64,000 nt of DNA from contig NZ_RXNU01000011.1 of NCBI RefSeq assembly GCF_003966225.1, positions 1-64,000 on the forward strand, written 5' to 3'. The stretch comes from Shewanella canadensis (lineage in GTDB: Bacteria; Pseudomonadota; Gammaproteobacteria; Enterobacterales; Shewanellaceae). Below the pieces are notes generated by a model. That model ran no database searches. It worked only from the letters and a program-made list of their open reading frames with translations, and was not told where the DNA came from. A program made the translations under genes and the position numbers. Positions 1-8,591 of this stretch are shown here, piece by piece (positions within the stretch are counted from its first letter, which is position 1; the number at the start of each line of letters is the position of its first letter).

Positions 1-58
1 CAGTTTTAATGCCTTTTGCAGCTTCCTTAGCGAATGCTTCTAGTTCTTTTTTGTTCAT
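1..58 (-). CDS. IS256-family transposase, N-terminal fragment
   Basis: Only 19 codons are visible, from an ATG at 58 running off the left edge. The opening residues resemble the N-terminal helix of mutator-type (IS256) transposases, which use a DDE catalytic triad to move the element. The catalytic part is outside the window, so integrity cannot be judged. The identification rests on this short stretch plus the inverted-repeat-like sequence just upstream. Confidence 0.6.
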   Translation of the reverse strand, partial: MNKKELEAFAKEAAKGIKT

Positions 59-127
59 GTTCTACCTTCCATTGACCCATGTAGGGTACTGATTGAAAGG
101 TAGTTACACAAAATTATTTACAGGCTC
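1..127 (-). mobile_element. End of an IS256-family insertion sequence (cut by window edge)
   Basis: The first 58 bases encode, on the minus strand, the start of a protein whose opening residues (MNKKELEAFAKEAAKGIKT) match the usual N-terminus of IS256-family transposases. About 45 bases upstream, at 103-127, lies a sequence that reads on the minus strand as GAGCCTGTAAATAATTTTGT, the style of terminal inverted repeat found in this family. The element therefore seems to end near 127 and to extend off the left edge. The target duplication cannot be checked because the other end is outside the window. Confidence 0.7.
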
Positions 128-155
128 AATTTTATCTCAACATTTTGGTTTATTG

Positions 156-1745
156 CTAAACTACTTCAGGGCTTACCTCATTAGGGGATGTATCATTGCT
201 ACTGTCATATTCATTAAGCAACACATCGTCCCCTGCAATGTTTAATACTTGAATGCACGCCTGCTCAAGCTCAGGTGTGGAGGCCCCATGTATCTTAGTG
301 ACTATGTTTTTAGCAAACTTTGCAGCCAGCGCATCATTCCCTTTATTTAACGCCTTAGTGCGTGCGTAGATAGCGCTGCACAGCTCAGAAAGGTAGTTGA
401 CAAACTTTGTCTCTAATTTATTTTCTATCTCTGTTTCTAGTTGCTTTACATCATTTGTTAAGCTGTCCTTAGCTACCTGTTTTGCATCTAATTCCTGCTG
501 CCCCTGTATCTTTTGTCTATCAATATTTAACTGAACATTTTCTAACTCTTGATGCTGCTCTACTATCTGGTTTTGAATGTGGGCAAGCCGCTTCTCTTTA
601 AGCTCTATGCTACGTGTAGCATAGTTGTAAGGTCGCTCCGATTTTGTTTTTTTTGCATCACGATTCAAAATTTTACGTTCTTCGGATTTGCGTTCAGACT
701 CCGGCGCTATCTCTGCATTTAATCCTTTGTCATTTAATAGATTGTCGTTAACAAAATCAAAAAACATACGCTGAAATCGTTCCCCATGAATAGCGCTCTG
801 CTCCAACGTCAAAATGCAATTTTCCGGCAGTAGCTCTTCTTCAGCCTCCCCTTCGCTGTCAGCACCAGCCGCCTCTTCATCCTCTATATTTGTTTTAGCA
901 CTAACCTCGCCTGTGGCCTCAGCTACAGCTGCTAAGCGTTTATTTTTCTCGCGTTGATATTGATTCACCACTTCAACCTGGGTTTTGAGTAAGTCCCAGT
1001 TGCCAAAAACAGTTTCTTGTCCAGATAAAAAATAGTGGCAGTGAGCCCCCGTCAATTCTTTTTTCTCCCGTTCGTCAGTGTGAACGACCAACGCATGAAT
1101 AGGATAGTTTGGGAAATGGTGAGTTAAAAATGCATTGGTAAAGTCGATAAAGTCCTGTGGGCTAACGATATCACTACCAACCTGCCAACGGTGTGGAATC
1201 TTCAGGATCCCTTCCTGCACATAAGTAGCATTTTTATTGGGCCTGGAGTCAATGAGCTTGTTGTGTGCCTTGATAAATGTCTTTACCATCTCTATTCGCT
1301 GCTTATGGCGATTCATGGTCATCATCTCAAATTCGGCAAGCTTGATCTCCTTGATATGTACATCATCTGAAATCCCGATAAGATCCCATAACAAATCTGC
1401 GGCATCATCATGGCCATGCATACGCTCAACTTTTATCGCATTTTGAATTTTTGCTTTGTACTGCCGTCGCTTAGTTTTAACTCGTGACATGTTGGTGATT
1501 TGTTTTGGGGGTACAATCGTATCGAATACAACTTGTTTTTGCTCAGGCGTATAGTCATCGAGCGGTCGACATTTGTTCTGGAACCAAAGTAAATTTCCTC
1601 CAGATAATGACTCATCCCATTCAGGCCCTGACTTCTTTTCTGTAAGAATACGAAGCGAGTGGACTAGTGTTTTACGAATTCTTGCTCGGTGCTTCCCCGT
1701 CGTATTCAGATTCATTTGTCGATATAAAAAGCGGATAATTTTCAT
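156..1745 (-). CDS. Putative relaxase/replication-like protein with HxH motif
   Basis: This 529-residue protein is not confidently recognised. Residues about 215-240 contain a histidine-rich signature (H217, H222, then HCH at 235-237) like the metal-binding H-x-H of Pre/Mob-type relaxases and other HUH endonucleases. The N-terminal third is basic. Residues about 260-310 are acidic and low in complexity, and about 375-450 is strongly predicted coiled coil, as seen in the C-terminal part of Pre/Mob proteins. Its ATG overlaps the stop of the small upstream gene by four bases, giving a recombinase-small gene-HxH protein operon. I infer a role in mobilisation or replication of the integrative element. 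No catalytic tyrosine has been assigned. The IS256-type element lies about 30 bases beyond its stop. Confidence 0.5.
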   Translation of the reverse strand: MKIIRFLYRQMNLNTTGKHRARIRKTLVHSLRILTEKKSGPEWDESLSGGNLLWFQNKCRPLDDYTPEQKQVVFDTIVPPKQITNMSRVKTKRRQYKAKIQNAIKVERMHGHDDAADLLWDLIGISDDVHIKEIKLAEFEMMTMNRHKQRIEMVKTFIKAHNKLIDSRPNKNATYVQEGILKIPHRWQVGSDIVSPQDFIDFTNAFLTHHFPNYPIHALVVHTDEREKKELTGAHCHYFLSGQETVFGNWDLLKTQVEVVNQYQREKNKRLAAVAEATGEVSAKTNIEDEEAAGADSEGEAEEELLPENCILTLEQSAIHGERFQRMFFDFVNDNLLNDKGLNAEIAPESERKSEERKILNRDAKKTKSERPYNYATRSIELKEKRLAHIQNQIVEQHQELENVQLNIDRQKIQGQQELDAKQVAKDSLTNDVKQLETEIENKLETKFVNYLSELCSAIYARTKALNKGNDALAAKFAKNIVTKIHGASTPELEQACIQVLNIAGDDVLLNEYDSSNDTSPNEVSPEVV

Positions 1746-1951
1746 GCCACACCTCCTTGTGAGGTGTGGGGCAAAAACGGGGTCAAGGGCTCCCCCTTGC
1801 CAGCAGCTATCGTTTCATCTTTTGCGTAGCCAAAAGTGTGACGATAGCTTAGCTGGTTAATACCACGGTCCACTTTCAGAGCGTGGCCACAACCAAAGCA
1901 ATCTCCGGCCCATATCAAAATGCGTTTTAAGGCCCATATCGAATCAAACAT
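1742..1951 (-). CDS. Small protein of the integrative element, unknown function
   Basis: The gene encodes 69 residues with a CxxC pair (CFGCGH) near residue 20 that could bind metal. It overlaps the stop of the upstream recombinase by eight bases and its own TGA overlaps the ATG of the next gene (ATGA). This tight coupling is the main reason to believe it is translated. It is too short and undistinctive to assign; an excisionase-like or accessory role in the element is only a guess. Confidence 0.45.
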   Translation of the reverse strand: MFDSIWALKRILIWAGDCFGCGHALKVDRGINQLSYRHTFGYAKDETIAAGKGEPLTPFLPHTSQGGVA

Positions 1952-3077
1952 GAGTCAGGCCTCCCCTACGCTGAACAACAAACACATCAGGTTGACCTTC
2001 GCGAAGCGGGCCCATGATAAAAGCGGAAAATAGGCCTTTGGGTTGAAGCTGACGCCAGGTTGATGCGACGATAGCCGGTACCGACTTGCTATTATCCAAC
2101 TGACTGGCTGACGGTTCAGCAAAAACAGACCCCATAGCATCACTATATTTTGCGGCATTATCTGGTGCGTCACTTTGAAGCCAGCGAGCGTAATGCTTAT
2201 CGACCATGTTCGTCGAGTTATGACCAAGTTGTCTCGCAATCCACTCTTTACTAATTCCAGCAGTTAAACACTGACTAGCAAACGTGTGACGCAGCTGATT
2301 GGGACCTCGATGTCTCACAGAGGCCTTCGCTAAAAGTGGGGTGAAGAATGTTTTTGAATACTGCTTAGAGTCGATGAATGGCTTATTGCTCTGAGAATTG
2401 ATAAACAAATGTTGAACACGTCGTTTTTCAATTGTCTTGTTATCATTCTGAAGCACTCTAATGACACGAGACTTAAGGGTACCGGTGACTTCATAGTGTT
2501 TCTTTAACAACGCGAATGCGTGCTGATTCATCTCAACAGTTCTGATTGAACTAGTAGTCTTAGGGACTTTGTATTTGCCCAAGACTTTTGCCGTATGAAC
2601 TTTGATTTCTCTCGATTCAAAATCAATACAATCCCAAGTTAGAGCTATGAGTTCACTAATTCGTAACCCTGTTAGCACGCCTAGAAACACCAGTGCTTTG
2701 CCACTTTCACATTGGGCAGGTGTAGCATAAAGCTTTAAAAGCTCTTCACGTCCCAATGGTTTTGGCTCAGCGGTATGTGTTTTAAGGTTTTCAACCCCAG
2801 TCATCGGGTTACGACCCAAAACACAATCACTTAATGCACAAGAAAAAATAGCTCTAAGAATTGTAAAATGTTCGTTTATGGTTTTATTGCTAAAACGTCG
2901 ATGAACTTTAATTTTCCATCGCTTAATGTCAGATTGACTTATCGACCTAATTTGTTTTTTTCCAAAAAAAATGACTAGATTTTTAACTTTCGAGCACTCA
3001 CTCACATAGGTTGAATGTGCTTTATCAAACTTGCTCTCTGCTAAATATTGCTTTGCGTAATCGTTAAACTTTTCCAT
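1944..3077 (-). CDS. Tyrosine recombinase (integrase) 2
   Basis: This is a phage-type site-specific recombinase of about 377 residues. The N-terminal half has a core-binding (SAM-like) domain. The catalytic domain shows the expected residues: Arg in TGLRISEL, His and Arg in QLRHTFAS, His in LGHNS and the nucleophilic Tyr in HYARW. The reading frame opens at 3146, but the extra N-terminal stretch is not integrase-like. The ATG at 3077, with AGG eight bases upstream, starts a typical domain (MEKFNDYAKQYL). It lies downstream of a second recombinase in the same direction and is translationally coupled to the small gene that follows. Two recombinases in one element suggest they act together or at different ends. 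Confidence 0.85.
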   Translation of the reverse strand: MEKFNDYAKQYLAESKFDKAHSTYVSECSKVKNLVIFFGKKQIRSISQSDIKRWKIKVHRRFSNKTINEHFTILRAIFSCALSDCVLGRNPMTGVENLKTHTAEPKPLGREELLKLYATPAQCESGKALVFLGVLTGLRISELIALTWDCIDFESREIKVHTAKVLGKYKVPKTTSSIRTVEMNQHAFALLKKHYEVTGTLKSRVIRVLQNDNKTIEKRRVQHLFINSQSNKPFIDSKQYSKTFFTPLLAKASVRHRGPNQLRHTFASQCLTAGISKEWIARQLGHNSTNMVDKHYARWLQSDAPDNAAKYSDAMGSVFAEPSASQLDNSKSVPAIVASTWRQLQPKGLFSAFIMGPLREGQPDVFVVQRRGGLTHV

Positions 3078-3225
3078 AATGTTGACCTGAGGGGAGCAAG
3101 CGCTGCCCTTGATATTTGTCAACAGCGTACACAGCACAAAAAGCAAAAACCATACTAAAGTGCTTATAAATCAGTAGTATACCAATTTCACCAAGTAGGT
3201 GAACCAAGTTACAGAGTTCATTTAG

Positions 3226-4530
3226 CTAAAATAATCGAGTACAATCAATATCGTATGAAATGACATCGACGTATTTTTTTAATAGAGAAATTTTGTATTT
3301 TTTCCCATATCTGCCGAATGTGATTTTTTGATTTTTATGCCCCACTAGCTCAGCTACGATGTTTTCGTCAACTTCATGCTGTTTCAGCTCATCTATAAAA
3401 GTGTGTCTAAAGCCGTAGGGCGTTGGTCTAGAACCTGGCTTCATCCCCATTCGGTTCTGCATTCGCCCAAAATATTGACAATACTGCCGACTCCAGTCCT
3501 CATTTTGGTTAGTCGGAATATAGCTAAACAGCTGAACCCTTTTGGCCTTGTTAGCTCTTTCAACCAGTTCAATAAAGCCATGCTTTAATAAAAATTGATG
3601 AATCGGCAGAATACGTAGAGATGAGGCATTTTTTACTCTCTGCTTCTCGCCCCCATTATTAATCTTGATACAATAAAGTCCTTCTTGTTTAATAACGTCT
3701 GCGGTACGTAATTGGCAAGCCTCAGAGGGTCGCAGCCCTTGAAACATCATCAGCAATGTGGCCCACTTCAAGTCGTTTTCAGCCTTTTGAAACTCTTCAT
3801 GACTAAATAAGGCCTGTAAATCTCTTTTCTGCCAGCGCGTTCGCGCTGAATTAGGCTCAACCAGGGAGTGCTGCTTAAGTGTGATCAATGCGAATGGATT
3901 AGCGTCAGTGAACTGCATTAGGCAACACCATTTAAAGAGCTGTGACGAAGCAGCGAGATAATCCTTATTGGTTTTGTGGCTTCTTCCCTCGTCGAGTAAC
4001 AAATCTCTATAGCCAAGCGCACAAGCGCTCGTGACCTCATCGGTGAAATCAGGTTTAATGGCATCAATAAAATGACTAATACGCTGATGAAGCTGCTGTA
4101 CTGTTAAAGTGCGAACCCCTTCCTTGCTTTTAGAGCTAATGAACATCTCTAAAGCAAGCTTAAGAGGAACTTGTTCGCATTGTTTAACCGCTAAGTTCGG
4201 TCCCCTTACCTCGATTTTACCCTTTGTGGCAAAACGCAGTGGAACGCCTTCAGCAGAGACGTCACTGAAACTAAGTCGAACTGCATCAATTTGTTTATTT
4301 AGTGAGGATTTGAATTCACCTGGAACAGTTTCTGTCGTAATTGAATCCATTGCTTGATTAACAGCCAAAATCACCCGTAAATTTCGTTTTTTGGCGATGG
4401 CTCTAGTTTTCGTTAACAAGGAAATTTTTACATCAAAGGGAAAACCCATATCTCTCAAAGACTTTGGGTAGCAAATACGTGTGTAATAGGTGCAATTTGG
4501 AGCGCGGAATAAGTGCATTGTCTCAGTCAA
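3226..4530 (-). CDS. Tyrosine recombinase (integrase) 1 adjacent to tRNA-Ser
   Basis: This 434-residue tyrosine recombinase has a long N-terminal arm- and core-binding part and a C-terminal catalytic domain. Visible signature residues are Arg in QGLRPSEACQL, the His-Arg pair in GFRHTFIDEL, His in LVGHKN and a Tyr in the FGRYGKKY stretch. It starts about 75 bases from the 3' end of tRNA-Ser, the classic position for an integrase that inserts its element into a tRNA gene. The distance to the second recombinase is about 150 bases and includes a short inverted repeat (TTCACC/GGTGAA at 3187-3203). I infer that this enzyme directs integration at the tRNA. Confidence 0.85.
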   Translation of the reverse strand: MTETMHLFRAPNCTYYTRICYPKSLRDMGFPFDVKISLLTKTRAIAKKRNLRVILAVNQAMDSITTETVPGEFKSSLNKQIDAVRLSFSDVSAEGVPLRFATKGKIEVRGPNLAVKQCEQVPLKLALEMFISSKSKEGVRTLTVQQLHQRISHFIDAIKPDFTDEVTSACALGYRDLLLDEGRSHKTNKDYLAASSQLFKWCCLMQFTDANPFALITLKQHSLVEPNSARTRWQKRDLQALFSHEEFQKAENDLKWATLLMMFQGLRPSEACQLRTADVIKQEGLYCIKINNGGEKQRVKNASSLRILPIHQFLLKHGFIELVERANKAKRVQLFSYIPTNQNEDWSRQYCQYFGRMQNRMGMKPGSRPTPYGFRHTFIDELKQHEVDENIVAELVGHKNQKITFGRYGKKYKISLLKKYVDVISYDIDCTRLF

Positions 4531-4563
4531 TCCTGTAGGACTGTTCCGAAATGCTTCAGATAC

Positions 4564-4596
4564 AAAAAAAGCCGTTGATAATCAACGGCTTTTCTC
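4564..4596 (-). terminator. Rho-independent terminator after tRNA-Ser
   Basis: The arms GCCGTTGA (4571-4578) and TCAACGGC (4582-4589) form a perfect hairpin. On the minus strand it is followed by a run of seven T, so it should end the tRNA-Ser transcript. It sits between the tRNA and the integrase. Confidence 0.8.
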
Positions 4597-4606
4597 GATT
4601 TCAATA

Positions 4607-4697
4607 TGGCGGAGAGATAGGGATTTGAACCCTAGACGGGCTATAAACCCGTGCCGGTTTTCAAGACCGGTGCATTCGACCACTCTGCCATCTCTCC
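4607..4697 (-). tRNA. tRNA-Ser (anticodon UGA)
   Basis: The gene is 91 bases including the encoded CCA. The acceptor stem pairs GGAGAGA with TCTCTCC, the anticodon stem CCGGT/ACCGG encloses the loop CTTGAAA (anticodon TGA), and the long variable arm (CACGGG/CCCGT) is typical of class II tRNA-Ser. The T arm carries GGTTCAAATCC. Its 3' end is the likely attachment site of the element to its left. Confidence 0.95.
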
Positions 4698-4783
4698 GAA
4701 CGCCGCGAATAATATAGCGACTCGATAACGATGTAAAGTCCTTATCTCTGTTTTTTATTCAAATTAGCGTGTTCGAATAAATT

Positions 4784-6043
4784 TCAGTCAAGATCCAGCT
4801 TATCTTGCTTCAGTGCGACGCGGGCAGGATCTGGCATAACAAATTCTTCCCGTACTTTCTCCCATGATTTGCTGTTTCTTAACTTGTAACCGGCAATGAC
4901 ACCAAAGGAGCAGATTAAGATCCCAAATCCAATGGCAACTTCACCATAGCTTGCCCAGATAGCAACGAGGCTAGAGGCACCAAAAGCGATACTGATCTGA
5001 AGGAAGTTCTGCAGACCCGCCGCCTTTGCTGCATGCTTGGTAAACTCCTGAAGGGCACTGTTGACCACTATGGGATAGATAGCACCATTTGCACCTGCAA
5101 GGATTGAGAATGAGATCAGCAAAGGTAGAATGCTGTCCATTTTAACTAGCAATGAACAGGCGACAATCGCTACTACACACACACCAAAACATGTCAGTAA
5201 GACGCTGAGTGACTTTTCTGTGCCCACTTTACGAATTAAGATCTTACTCGCATAGCCACCGACAATAAACATGATGGTCTGTGGTATGAAACTTAGTCCG
5301 ATCTCTTTAGCCTGATATCCATGTTGCTCCATGACGATCGGCCACACGGTTAAGTAAGCAAAGAATGCACCAGAGCAGGCACCAAAGATAACAACATTCC
5401 CCAGATACTTAGGATTATTCAATAAGTCCCAATAAGTGAGCTTTTTAGTTCCCTCTTGTGCAGTGGAACTCACTTTTTCTTTAGGCACAAACAAGACTGT
5501 TAGCAACATAAGAAAGATAGCTAAACAAGTTAAAATCAGAAAGATAGTCGGCCATCCATTGCTTTCAAGTACGAAGGCCCCCAGGAGTGGAGCTAATGCG
5601 GGTGAAAGTGCTACAAGCGGCATAATGTTAGAAAAAACACTCTGGGCTTTAGTGGCGTCATATTTCTCGATAACAATGGCTTGCCAAATGACACCCGCAC
5701 TGCACGCACCTAGTGCCTGAAAGAATCTGGCAATGTTAAAAGAGAGCACTGTTTCACTCGATGCAAGTGAGAAGCTTGCAGCTGCGAAAATCATAAGACC
5801 TAATAGCAGTGAGTTACGTTTTCCTATACGCTGTACTAATGGTCCATACAGGAGTTGTCCTATGGCCAAACCGGCTAGGAAACAGGTTAACGAGCCTGCG
5901 ACTTGAGCTGGGGTTGCTTGCATCGAATCTTCTATCGCTTTAAATGCCGGAAGGTACATATCGGTCGCGATAAAGCCCAACATGCTGAGCAATGCAAGGT
6001 AGCCTAAAAAGAAGAAGTACTTGGTGTTATTAACTGGATTCAT
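4784..6043 (-). CDS. punC: MFS exporter of the Bcr/CflA family, PunC-like
   Basis: This is a 12-helix major facilitator protein of the Bcr/CflA drug:H+ antiporter group. The sequence closely follows E. coli PunC (YdhC), a purine ribonucleoside exporter: a first helix ending GFIATDMYLPAF, then AGLAIGQLLYGPL and the long stretch around PLVALSPALAPLLG. I chose the ATG at 6043 because the family begins just before the first helix; the frame could extend to 6124, but the added residues are polar and atypical. It is divergent from a LysR regulator of the PunR type, the same arrangement as in E. coli, which supports the assignment more than the family alone would. Export of other drugs cannot be excluded. 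Confidence 0.8.
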   Translation of the reverse strand: MNPVNNTKYFFFLGYLALLSMLGFIATDMYLPAFKAIEDSMQATPAQVAGSLTCFLAGLAIGQLLYGPLVQRIGKRNSLLLGLMIFAAASFSLASSETVLSFNIARFFQALGACSAGVIWQAIVIEKYDATKAQSVFSNIMPLVALSPALAPLLGAFVLESNGWPTIFLILTCLAIFLMLLTVLFVPKEKVSSTAQEGTKKLTYWDLLNNPKYLGNVVIFGACSGAFFAYLTVWPIVMEQHGYQAKEIGLSFIPQTIMFIVGGYASKILIRKVGTEKSLSVLLTCFGVCVVAIVACSLLVKMDSILPLLISFSILAGANGAIYPIVVNSALQEFTKHAAKAAGLQNFLQISIAFGASSLVAIWASYGEVAIGFGILICSFGVIAGYKLRNSKSWEKVREEFVMPDPARVALKQDKLDLD

Positions 6044-6098
6044 ATAAATATTTAATCTGATGTTTACTGAGGATCCGGAGTCTAAATACTTGCTTAAA

Positions 6099-6126
6099 TG
6101 ATGTGAAACGTTTATTTTTGACATCA
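6099..6126. promoter_or_regulatory. Candidate operator in the punC-punR intergenic region
   Basis: The arms TGATGT (6099-6104) and ACATCA (6121-6126) form an inverted repeat around a central AAACGTTT palindrome. It lies between divergent punC and punR, where a LysR regulator would bind; AAACGTTT also resembles the core of a PurR box. This is inferred from position and symmetry only. Confidence 0.3.
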
Positions 6127-6161
6127 GCTTTCAATAATTTTCACAGCAAGGAACTGCTGGT

Positions 6162-7064
6162 ATGCTTTCTGAACAATCACTCCAATTAATCGATATGGTC
6201 GCTCGTGTCGGGAGTTTCACCGCCGCGGCCAACAAATTGCACAAAGTTCCATCGGCCGTCAGCTATGCGGTAAAACAGGTTGAAGAGGAACTTGGGGCCA
6301 TATTATTTGAACGCCATCATCGTAGTGTGACGCTCACCCCGGCTGGCGAATCCTTCGTAAAACAGGCACGGTCTATTCTCACCAATATGGCTGCCATGAA
6401 AGATGATACCAAGCGGGTATCTAATGGTTGGCAACCCACACTTTCTATCGCGTTAGATAACATGGTCAGAGCCGATAAAATAAGTGTATTAATTGCCGAT
6501 TTCTACCGGCATTTCACCGACGTAGAATTGATCATTCGAATTGAAGTATTCAACGGTGTGTGGGAGTCCATTGCCAATGGGCGAAGCGATATTGCTATCG
6601 GCGCAACAACGGCGATTCCGGTGGGTGGTGACTATCACTTTAAAGATATGGGCGATATAAAATGGGCATTTTTAGTCGGCAAGAGGCACCCTCTTGCAGA
6701 GGTTGACAGACCACTAACCGATGATGAGTTGCGTCAATACCCTTCAATCTGTCTCGAAGATACCTCAAGAGAGATCCCAAAGCGTATGACTTGGTTACTC
6801 GAAAATCAGCGTCGCTTAGTCGTGCCTGACTGGATACGTGCGATTAACTGTTTCAGAGAGGGCCTTGGTGTTGGTTACATGCCAATGCATTTTGCCGAGC
6901 CCTTCATCAAGGCTGGCGCACTCATACAAAAGGAGTTAGTCACGATAAAATCACCGAGTCCCTGTTGCCTGGCGTGGAACGGTGCCAACATGTCACCGGC
7001 TATGTCATGGGTACTTGAATACTTAGGTGATAGTGAAAAGTTACATGAAGACTGGTTCCATTAA
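6162..7064 (+). CDS. punR: LysR-type regulator, PunR-like
   Basis: This 300-residue LysR-family activator has an N-terminal winged helix-turn-helix (residues about 1-60, SFTAAANKLHKVPSAVSYAV) and a C-terminal effector domain. It follows E. coli PunR (YdhB) over its whole length, including VFNGVWESI, ATTAIPVGG and the ending LEYLGDSEKL. PunR responds to purine nucleosides and activates the divergent exporter gene. Here it is likewise divergent from the PunC-like exporter, and the 118-base gap contains an inverted repeat that may be its operator. Confidence 0.85.
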   Translation: MLSEQSLQLIDMVARVGSFTAAANKLHKVPSAVSYAVKQVEEELGAILFERHHRSVTLTPAGESFVKQARSILTNMAAMKDDTKRVSNGWQPTLSIALDNMVRADKISVLIADFYRHFTDVELIIRIEVFNGVWESIANGRSDIAIGATTAIPVGGDYHFKDMGDIKWAFLVGKRHPLAEVDRPLTDDELRQYPSICLEDTSREIPKRMTWLLENQRRLVVPDWIRAINCFREGLGVGYMPMHFAEPFIKAGALIQKELVTIKSPSPCCLAWNGANMSPAMSWVLEYLGDSEKLHEDWFH

Positions 7065-7315
7065 TCCAGAATCGAACCTTAATTTAAGCTTCAATTAAGG
7101 TTCAGGGAAATAGAGGCTGATGAGTCGATGAAAATCGATTTTGTCACTTTAACCCTGTTTCCAGCTGATGTATGATTCAATAACTTAAGATTTACTTGAG
7201 CACTGACTTAGTCCCTAAATTTAGAAACTAAATCATGGATAATGGAACTCTTTTGATTTAGGTTAATCTAAACAAGATGGTTAGTGATCGTCCCAGAAGG
7301 TTTTCGGAGAGCAAT

Positions 7316-7975
7316 ATGACACAACAAACACTCTATTCTACAGGAGCTTCCACACTGGAAGTGAACAAGCTCCTGAAAAACACCTACATGTTACTTTCGA
7401 TGACATTGGCATTCTCTGCAGTTTGTGCAGGTATGGCAATGGCATTACAGATTGGCCCTATGGTCTCTATCGGCATGTCACTTGGTAGCTTAGCGATTCT
7501 ATTTGTGACATTGAGAAAGGCTGAATCTGCTGCGGGTCTGTTTTGGGTATTCGCCTTTACCGGTATGCAAGGTGCCTCACTGGGTTATATTCTTAACCAT
7601 TACGCCGGCATGGCAAATGGCCCAGAGTTAATCATGCAAGCCCTTGGTTTAACTTCAGTGATCTTTGTGACCTTATCGGGTTATGCCATCACAACTAAGA
7701 AAGATTTCTCATTTATGAGAGGCTTCCTTATTGCCGGTCTAGTGATCATGTTTGTCGGCTTGCTGGTTAATATGTTCTTGGGCAACAGCATGGTATTTAT
7801 GGCGCTTAATGCGGGTATCGCCTTGTTGATGACTGGTTTCATTCTTTATGACACCAGCCGTATCATTAATGGCGGCGAGACAAATTACATCCGCGCCACA
7901 ATCTCTCTTTACCTGGATTTCCTTAACCTATTCATCGCTCTACTTCATCTAATGGGTATCGGCGGCGACGACTAA
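7316..7975 (+). CDS. yccA: YccA/TMBIM-family inner-membrane protein (Bax inhibitor-1 like)
   Basis: This protein of about 219 residues has seven predicted membrane segments and belongs to the Bax inhibitor-1 superfamily. It resembles E. coli YccA, a substrate and modulator of the FtsH protease, with the conserved segments NTYMLLSMTLAFSA and ETNYIRATISLYLDFLNLF. The frame opens at 7277, but the ATG at 7316 is preceded by GGAG and gives the normal length. It stands directly upstream of the tus genes, an arrangement also seen in related bacteria, and a strong terminator follows. Confidence 0.85.
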   Translation: MTQQTLYSTGASTLEVNKLLKNTYMLLSMTLAFSAVCAGMAMALQIGPMVSIGMSLGSLAILFVTLRKAESAAGLFWVFAFTGMQGASLGYILNHYAGMANGPELIMQALGLTSVIFVTLSGYAITTKKDFSFMRGFLIAGLVIMFVGLLVNMFLGNSMVFMALNAGIALLMTGFILYDTSRIINGGETNYIRATISLYLDFLNLFIALLHLMGIGGDD

Positions 7976-8070
7976 GGACACATACTTTTATTGGATGAAC
8001 GAGTATTGGATTATTATGCCATTGAATGGCATATCCAAAATAACGTGTTTCAACCGTAAATTTTAGTTAG

Positions 8071-8099
8071 AATAGCCCCATAATCGGGGCTATTTTTTT
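8071..8099 (+). terminator. Rho-independent terminator downstream of yccA
   Basis: The arms AATAGCCCC and GGGGCTATT form a hairpin followed by a run of T, between yccA and tusD. Confidence 0.85.
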
Positions 8100-8131
8100 G
8101 CCTATCTATCATCAATATAGTAATTTGTTAA

Positions 8132-8521
8132 ATGAGTAAATTCATCATTCAGGTCAACGGCGCAGCCTATGCGAGTTCGGCCAGCTATAATGCCTACCGC
8201 TTTGCGAAAGCCGCACTGGAGTCAGGTCACGAAATTGAACGAGTCTTCTTCTATCAAGATGGCGTGCTAAATACCAATACTCTTAACAGCCCGGCTTCCG
8301 ATGAATTTAACCTGACCGATGCCTGGGTGTCGTTGAATCAGCAATATGAAGTTCAGCTGGTTAATTGTGTCTCGGCCGCTCTGAGACGGGGTGTCCTGTC
8401 TCAAAATGAGGCTAAGGAGAATCGGCTTAGCCATTGGAATATGGAGAAACCGTTCGAGATGGGCGGCTTGGGTGAGCTGGTTACAGGTATAGAGGCTGCC
8501 GACAGAGTGGTAAGCTTTTAG
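8132..8521 (+). CDS. tusD: Sulfurtransferase complex subunit TusD
   Basis: The 129-residue product belongs to the DsrE family and is the TusD subunit of the TusBCD complex. In E. coli this complex relays sulfur from TusA to TusE for 2-thiolation of the wobble uridine of several tRNAs. The conserved acceptor cysteine lies in QLVNCVSAALRRGV (about residue 79). It is the first gene of a tusD-tusC-tusB run ahead of tusE. Confidence 0.9.
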   Translation: MSKFIIQVNGAAYASSASYNAYRFAKAALESGHEIERVFFYQDGVLNTNTLNSPASDEFNLTDAWVSLNQQYEVQLVNCVSAALRRGVLSQNEAKENRLSHWNMEKPFEMGGLGELVTGIEAADRVVSF

Positions 8522-8591
8522 GATACTATTGTTATAGGACACTATTATTTTAAGATCTTAGGAATGTGTGATTGTTGATGAGCAGATTAAA

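Noticed and set aside
3187..3203. TTCACC/GGTGAA inverted repeat between the recombinases as an attachment core
   Set aside because: It is only 6 bp per arm, no second copy is visible, and tRNA-Ser is the better candidate for attachment.
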